Source: Pelargonium cotyledonis (Eukaryota > Streptophyta > Magnoliopsida > Geraniales > Geraniaceae). From it: a stretch of 26,160 nucleotides of DNA. The translations under genes were made by a program, and so were the position numbers. Of the stretch, positions 21,081 through 26,160 are shown piece after piece (the first letter of the stretch is position 1; every line of letters starts with the position of its first letter). The stretch lies in NCBI GenBank assembly GCA_036897625.1, contig JAYMTA010000604.1, forward strand, positions 1 to 26,160. The letters are read 5' to 3'. A model generated the notes under the pieces. That model was not told where the DNA came from, ran no database searches, and was given only the letters and a program-made list of their open reading frames with translations.

Positions 21081-21743
21081 CTATTGCCCACCAGCTTCCT
21101 CCTCCAATTTCTTCACATAAGCCTTCAAAATCATCACCAGCTCTCTCGCCGGCGCCTGAATCGTGCTCACCAGATTCGACGCCGGACTCTGCAACACGCC
21201 CAGCATCTTGGAGTAAATCTCAGCCCTCGTCGGCATCGTCTCCAGCTTCTCGAAATCCTCAGGTCCATAGAACGTCCCTTCAAAAACCGCACCGGCGAAA
21301 TCGTTGTTCTCGAGCTTGTTCTCCTTCTGGAACGACCGGTAGGGCTTGAGCGCCGCCGGAATCTCCTCGCTGTGGACGAAGAGCCACACGTTCATGCCCT
21401 TCATGCAGGGCTTGAGGACCTCCCACGGAGTGCCCTCGATGGCCTTGTAGACGAGCGTGTTCTTGGCGACCAACAATTTGGAGGTCTCCGGGAGGCTCCG
21501 CCGGAGATCCTGGAAATGCTTGACAGTCAGGCCCTGGTACTGGATTCCGGCTATGAGGTGGCAATTCTCGAGCTGCTGCTTGACGGTCTCGACCGTCTCT
21601 TCCTTCTTGTTCCGGGAAATAGCGGACCTGATGGAGAGGAAAGGGCGTCGCGTGGACTTGAGGAATGGATTGGTGGGTCGGGTCAGGGTTAGGGTTAGGG
21701 CTTGGGAGGATGGTGGAGCTCTGTAGAGCATAGTAGCGTCCAT
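21081..21743 (-). CDS. RPL10: Plastid 50S ribosomal protein L10 (uL10c)
   Basis: A nuclear gene in one exon, 220 residues, equal to the usual plant length. uL10c forms the base of the ribosomal stalk, binds 23S rRNA and the L12 dimers, and supports translation-factor recruitment in the chloroplast. Residues 1 to about 44 are a Ser/Thr/Arg-rich, acid-poor transit peptide. The L10 domain begins at KKEETVETVKQQLENC, with GLTVKHFQDLRRSLPE, KLLVAKNTLVYKAIEGTPWE, MKGMNVWLFVHSEEIPAALKP and NDFAGAVFEG-FYGPEDFEKLE, ending APARELVMILKAYVKKLEEEAGGQ (helical, L12-binding side). The ATG at 21743 is the first in frame and gives a normal transit peptide. A consensus donor GTAAGT starts at 21074, six bases after the stop codon, so the 3' UTR may be spliced. 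A GATAAG (I-box-like) sits at 21798-21793 upstream. No lesion; high confidence. Confidence 0.96.
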   Translation of the reverse strand: MDATMLYRAPPSSQALTLTLTRPTNPFLKSTRRPFLSIRSAISRNKKEETVETVKQQLENCHLIAGIQYQGLTVKHFQDLRRSLPETSKLLVAKNTLVYKAIEGTPWEVLKPCMKGMNVWLFVHSEEIPAALKPYRSFQKENKLENNDFAGAVFEGTFYGPEDFEKLETMPTRAEIYSKMLGVLQSPASNLVSTIQAPARELVMILKAYVKKLEEEAGGQ

Positions 21744-22636
21744 GGTTGGAGGAAGAAGATGATGATAGAGAGTGAGACTGGTTGTCTTGAGGCTTATCTA
21801 ATGGGGGAGATAATGTTGAAATTACAAAAACATCCTTGAATTTTTTAATATTATCAATTGGACCCTTCATTTTTATCTTTATTCTTTTTCACCAACCAAA
21901 TTAAATTAATTTAAATCATAATCAAATTGTTCGAAACTAACGGTAAGCTTTTCTAATGATAATCAATACAATTCATTTTTTGTTGATCCCTTCGATAACA
22001 AGTATGCTGCCGGGGAGCGTCGGAGGGGGTCTCAGAGAAATAAGTCATGTGTCAATAGAGAAACAACCATGATTTAACCACGACCAGTGTGGAGAATCTA
22101 TTAGGCATCGTTGAAGGGATTCAACGTAGACCTTATGGGTGTAGACCATATAACTAGAGCAGGACAGAGTTAAGTGCATTTTTTTTTAGAGAATCTCTAA
22201 TAATCATTAAGTGGTCTAATTTGGGCATCGATGGACTTTCACCTCCGATAGCCTAATATTACACATTAGACCGACAGAAGGACCATATCATATGTGTCCC
22301 AAAATTTAAAATCAGTGCGTGTTGAGTTTTTAAAAAAATAATAATATGTTTTTATGATAGCAATAGAGTTCATTACGAGTAGGGCTAGTGTCGTCGACAA
22401 AACTATAAAACTTATATTTATTTATCTCAATTGGCGCGTACAAAAAATTTCAACTTGTTGTAGTTGCTGAATTCGATGTATTAGGTTTTCTTCGTTTCTA
22501 ATTTATGCATTAACTTGTGGTAGTAATAATTTGTTGCATTAGAATTTCTTTATTTATTGTGGTACTATAGATGAGATTAAGTATAAATACCCTTCTCATT
22601 ACATTTTATGTAAAAAAAAGACTTACTCTCTATAAA
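21744..22636. other. Intergenic region upstream of L10
   Basis: It holds the L10 promoter and leader at its left end. A pyrimidine-rich leader lies directly before the ATG on the minus strand; no clear TATA box is seen. Beyond about 21900 it is AT-rich with no recognisable gene, RNA or element. Confidence 0.4.
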
Positions 22637-22816
22637 TGCTCTTTTTTTTTTTTTTTAACACTAACTAGTTGAGCTACACAATAGGAGGTAGGTCTCCCCT
22701 TTAAACTCCACCCCACCCGATCCGACGCAATGAGATTTGAACCCACGACCTCCCACATAGAGATGTGTATTCTTGACCATTGCGTCATCCCTTAGGGGAG
22801 AAGAGAAGTGCTCTTT
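22637..22816 (-). mobile_element. tRNA-derived SINE with poly(A) tail and target duplication
   Basis: On the minus strand the head reads GATGACGCAATGGTCAAGA (A-box-like, near 22792-22774). About 35 bases later comes GTGGGTTCAAATCTC (B-box-like, near 22745-22731). The element ends in a run of about 16 A residues (T run at 22642-22657). The octamer TGCTCTTT flanks it on both sides (22637-22644 and 22809-22816), a probable target-site duplication. Total about 165 bp, the usual size of a plant SINE. It has no coding capacity, and the long A tail suggests a fairly recent insertion. Confidence 0.7.
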
Positions 22817-23112
22817 AGAGTCATGCTTAGTGAAGGGTGATTCAAATTCATTGGTTGAGATTCTTGCTATCATGCCCAATATATTTTTCCTGGTAGACAC
22901 CCGATCGGGTCTATGTTAGTGATGTGCTACCATTGCAGGCTTTAGGAACTCAGGAGCAGGGTTCAAGCCTCCAACTTTATCCTAAGAGTTCCAAACTTAG
23001 AATATTCTAATTAAGACAACCACACTATCACGTGAATAAGACGACAATAAACTCTATATTCCAAAATCGAACGAGTCAAAAGAAGCGCATCAATGTGCAT
23101 GCATATTTAACG
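22817..23112. other. Intergenic stretch downstream of the terpene synthase relic
   Basis: No gene is recognised. The right part would be the former 3' UTR of the minus-strand terpene synthase; the rest is unassigned. Confidence 0.35.
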
Positions 23113-23864
23113 TCATACTACTTTTTTTTTTGTATGATTCCAACGATCGATGGGTCGTGAAAACAATGATTGAGCATGATCTTCAGCACCAGAAAAGTTG
23201 TCATCATCTCCATGTTGGTACACAACTTGGGCAGTTCTTGCAACATTGAGAGAAGCTGATGTGAGTGATAGAGGCATACCATTTTGAGCCACAAGCTCAC
23301 CATTGATCTCCACCCACAACTCCCTAATCATTTGCCTTATGTGAATCCTGCCTTCATTCTCACCTCTAATACCATTCTCTTTCATATAACATTCTATGCT
23401 GGATGCAACATCCCCTCTCTCTTGCTCCACCTGCCCGCACCAAAATTTTAAATATAAAAAATAGTCTACAGAGGTTCAAACAAGTCAAAACCCTGGTTAG
23501 AAGTTTAACTTTATTTGAAAATACTGACAGTATGAGGATACAAAACCATTTAACCCTAGCTAGTGCTGGCGATGTTTGATGTTTTTGGGGTGATTACCTG
23601 TGCGGTTCCTAGATCATCCCAGAGCCGAAGAACTCTCCCGAAGCACGCAGAAAGGTTGTGGTATGGGTCCAAGAGTGCTATGGTTTGTTTTGTGACACCT
23701 TCTCCCATTAGGAAGAAAGAGGGCACCAAGGCCATGTATGTTCCACCAGTGGTGACCCCATTCTCTAAGTATTCCTCTAGGGTTGGCACATATCCCCTAT
23801 TGCACCATATGGCTTCAATCAGAAATGCTTCTATTATGTTTTTCCACTTCAGAACATTAAAGAC

Positions 23865-24120
23865 CCATTTAGTTACGGTTTTTATTTTCTGTTTTTGTTT
23901 TTTTTTATTGAGAACTTGAAAAATTTAGAAATCTTGGTTAGTTGAAACATTTTATTTTTTAAAAATTTCGTATCTAAACTAGAACGACATAAAATAGAAT
24001 TAAAAATATTTATGCATAATAGATATTCCGTGAGACAGAAAATGTAAACATGAGCAGGGAAACAAATACGTTTTTTATTTGAAAAACTAGAAAAGAACGG
24101 TTACTATTAAGATTGTTAAC
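23865..24120. other. Terpene synthase intron with a T-rich inserted-looking segment
   Basis: Directly upstream (minus sense) of the exon beginning at 23846, the expected pyrimidine tract is replaced by A-rich sequence: on the plus strand, GTTACGGTTTTTATTTTCTG followed by a T run. Such T-rich termini are common in small plant transposons, and an inexact counterpart occurs near 24070-24110 (GTTTTTTATTTGAAAA). This may be a MITE inserted beside the acceptor. Weak support. Confidence 0.3.
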
Positions 24121-24373
24121 AAGTCACTTACCGTTCTCTGTGGTGGGACACAATGTTGAACCCATGCTTTTTAAGAATCTTGTACGCAATGTCATTAGTA
24201 GTGTTGTACAGGGCCATATAGCAAATCTTCATGTACTCTGGCAGGTTCTCAATTGCACCAAGATCCCACCTGCAAATTCAATAGTACTCCAAAAACCAAA
24301 TTGTTATATTGTGAGCTACATAAATAGATCAAACGCTATTAATAAAAATCTATGGATTTCAATCACAAAATGT

Positions 24374-24437
24374 AATTTGTGATAAAAAAAAAAAAAAAGA
24401 ATTTCGTCACAGTTTACAACTTTTTCGTCGCAAAAAT
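24374..24437. repeat. Fragment of the GTGACG (CACTA-like) repeat family
   Basis: The phrase TTTGTGATAAAAA, a long A run, AATTTCGTCACAG, TTTACAACTTTTTCGTCGCAAA carries the same motifs as the element at 984-1282, in an intron of the terpene synthase relic. Only about 65 bp remain. Confidence 0.45.
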
Positions 24438-25491
24438 ATCTAGCTAGCAAACCTTTTAATGGCGCCCTCGAAAAGAACTAGATCATCCAACGCCCCGTAG
24501 GTGTCGAAAACATCATCAAGAACTAACAAGATGGAGATAGTTTTGGTAAGTTCGATTCGACAACTTGACTGGTGTGGTTCTGGACATATCCCCACTGTCC
24601 ACAAGAAGCATTCCAATGGTCTTGTCTCTACCAAAACCCAGCTTGTCCACAAGATCTAGTTCTTTCCACCACCTATATAGTCAATTTTCACAATGCTACA
24701 CATTTAACACATCATAGAAAATGACACGTTTTTTTGGGTGTAACCTCTAATTAGGGTTTTGTTGTTTGAACCATTGTCAAGAATTTTTTCATATTTGTTG
24801 ACACATAGGATACATTGATCGTCCACGTGTGCATGTCACGATACACCAAAACGTTGTATTTCATTGTTTATTTTTATATCAGAGACGTTCCAAAGCGGTG
24901 TGTCAACTGACGAAAAAAACGAAACAGTATGATGATGTGGCATGCACATGTGGACTCTGTGTATATATGATGTGGCCGGCGCGGTGCAACGTGTCAATAT
25001 ACGCTGACGAGACACGTAAAAATCAGGTACAACCGGTTGAGTGGGTTTAATATACAAAGAAAATAGGTTTCAATGGCTCAAACGAGATAAAACCCATTAA
25101 AGAAAACGTCAATTCATAGGAGGCAAAACTATTTAACCCACGGAAAAAAGGAAAAGAAGAAGACTTGCCTGATAATTTCAGCCAACTCTCCTTGGTGTTG
25201 TAGCTGAACCTTGTTAAAATCAAACTTAGCTAGCTCAAGAATATTCAGGTTGAAGTTGCTATCTTTGCTGTACTCATTGATGTAGTTTCTGGACTCCAAC
25301 CTTTGCATCCTCAGATGCCTTGGAAGTTCCATTAATGACTTCTTTGTTGTGAACTCCATGGCTTGGAATAATAAATCTTCATCTTTTGTGCCCATATAGG
25401 ATGCTTCATACAAGCTCAACATACCCTTTGTGTCTTCAATCAATGAGTCATCAAATTGTCCTCTCTTGTTGACAATTTTTTTTGAAAACAT

Positions 25492-25965
25492 CTGTAGGAG
25501 GTGTTGCAAAGAGATTCGGTTAATTATATTATCAGAGAATCAATTTAACTAAAAACTCAAATATTTAATAACTAAAGTCCTCGTTTATTCTTATGTTCCA
25601 GCACGTCGACTCTCACTTGCAAGCTCGGTATGAGTTTGCAGACGGATAAATGAGGGATAGATAAGGAACTCAGCCCATTCCCATTTTAACTTTGGAGGTG
25701 GCCCGATAAAAGACGGATAGAAGTTTGTTTTCCGTTATACTTTTATAGGTGGGCCAAAGAAAAATAATAAAATGAGTTATTACACAACTTCCCTATGGTT
25801 TTGTCCACAAACATATTACTATACCTAATTTAAAAATACTCCACGCATAACTATCTTAAAGTATTTGTCCACGACAATTAACTACATTCAACTTAAAAAT
25901 CCAATTTGTATTCTCTAAAAGACTATTATGTTAGCATTTATTAGAATTTGCGAAGAAAAAGTAAT
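25492..25965. other. Region upstream of the terpene synthase exons
   Basis: If the terpene synthase were complete, its first two exons should lie here or beyond. I see no RR-x8-W-like motif, no exon with the expected N-terminal blocks and no open frame. A segment with GACGGATAAATGAGG and GACGGATAGAAG (about 25640-25725) may be a small repeat. The 5' exons are lost or lie past the window edge. Confidence 0.4.
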
Positions 25966-25966
25966 A

Positions 25967-26160
25967 CTCCATCCGTCCCAAAATGAGTGTTTTGTTTCCA
26001 TTTCTTGCAAAAATTAAGAATTACAAGATAATTTAGTGTATTTCCAATATATCCCTCACTTTTCCCATGTGCACCCCATGTGTACCCATGTGCAGATTTG
26101 CCCATGTGCATAAGTGATAAGGGTAATATGGAAAGAACACTAATATAATAACATAAAAAT
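25967..26160. mobile_element. Tc1/mariner-like (Stowaway-type) terminus, cut by window end
   Basis: TACTCCATCCGTCCCAAAAT at 25966-25985 is the well-known terminal inverted repeat sequence of plant Tc1/mariner-type elements, beginning in the target dinucleotide TA. The interior is AT-rich, with repeated CCCATGTG(C/T) phrases (26065-26115). The other end lies outside the window, so size and autonomy are unknown. Confidence 0.65.

Larger units (their letters stand above)
23113..25491 (-). pseudogene. Terpene synthase pseudogene, TPS-g-like, 3' five exons
   Basis: Intact relatives convert prenyl diphosphates to linalool, nerolidol or similar terpenes. Exons (minus): 25491-25169 (323 nt, DTKGMLSLYEASY), 24672-24453 (220 nt, RWWKELDLVDKLGFGRD then, in another frame, PLECFLWTVGICPEP and the metal-binding LVLDDVFDTYG), 24269-24132 (138 nt, [20 protein letters not shown]), 23846-23598 (249 nt, GYVPTLEEYLENGVTTGGTY, ending LRLWDDLGTAQ) and 23430-23113 (ERGDVASSIECYMKE to stop). 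The NSE/DTE metal site (DDLGT...E) spans the last junction. These exons are normally 219 and 139 nt, so there is one extra base in the second (near 24630) and one missing in the third (near 24134). The unshifted frame stops just before the DDxxD codons. The first intron has a GC donor. The two 5' exons are not within the window. TPS-g rather than TPS-b is judged from overall similarity to nerolidol/linalool synthases and is uncertain. Confidence 0.85.

Noticed and set aside
21021..21692. 223-codon frame on the plus strand over L10
   Set aside because: Antisense shadow of the GC-rich L10 coding sequence; low-complexity Arg/Leu composition with no recognisable family.
21685..21706. True interstitial telomere
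   Set aside because: Only two to three units and fully inside a conserved-length coding sequence; kept only as a motif observation.
21280..21870. Second long minus-strand frame overlapping L10
   Set aside because: Shifted-frame shadow of L10, which is itself full length and well matched to its family.
24829..25057. Overlapping 73-codon frames on both strands in the terpene synthase intron
   Set aside because: Lie in the intron between the first two visible exons, with no homology and no splice context.
1..26160. CRISPR arrays, operons, riboswitches or prokaryotic mobile elements
   Set aside because: Spliced plant genes and plant retroelements throughout; no regularly spaced identical repeats with unique spacers.

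Overview
This is nuclear DNA of a flowering plant. The genes are split by AT-rich GT-AG introns, the encoded proteins are plant-specific, and the gaps are filled with fragments of LINE, SINE, CACTA-like and Tc1/mariner-like elements. A eudicot is clear. An asterid, perhaps Lamiales, is only a guess from the terpene synthase relic and general composition.

Layout. Positions 1-3650 are repeat-rich and gene-free: a CCTAGC-rich repeat cut by the window edge, a 5'-truncated LINE with target-site duplication, a short CACTA-like element and a decayed LINE RNase H relic. Positions 3684-13800 (+) hold a complete RKP/KPC1-type RING-SPRY E3 ubiquitin ligase gene. It has two leader introns, 10 coding exons and a predicted 1269-residue protein. 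Positions 13573-15110 are a short convergent intergenic stretch with a SINE-like relic and small tandem duplications. Positions 15111-18788 (-) hold a complete TONNEAU1 (TON1) gene of 8 coding exons and 253 residues, with a promoter carrying TGGGCC motifs. Positions 19215-21070 hold a LINE RNase H relic and a diverged tandem array with a period near 370 bp. The array abuts the 3' end of an intact single-exon gene for plastid ribosomal protein L10 (21081-21743, -). Positions 21744-23112 are intergenic with a SINE insertion. Positions 23113-25491 (-) hold the 3' five exons of a TPS-g-like terpene synthase pseudogene with two frameshifts. The window ends in a Tc1/mariner-like terminus.

The three intact genes have no operon-like relationship. 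RKP (turnover of KRP/ICK cyclin-dependent kinase inhibitors) and TON1 (preprophase band and cortical microtubule organisation) both serve cell division and sit tail to tail, which may be chance. L10 is a housekeeping plastid translation gene. The terpene synthase relic suggests a decayed specialised-metabolism locus.

I found no convincing undescribed system. The observations most worth checking are the uORF-rich spliced leader of RKP (one uORF spans an intron), the array of repeats that reiterate donor-like GTAAG motifs immediately after the L10 stop codon, and the precisely locatable lesions in the terpene synthase.
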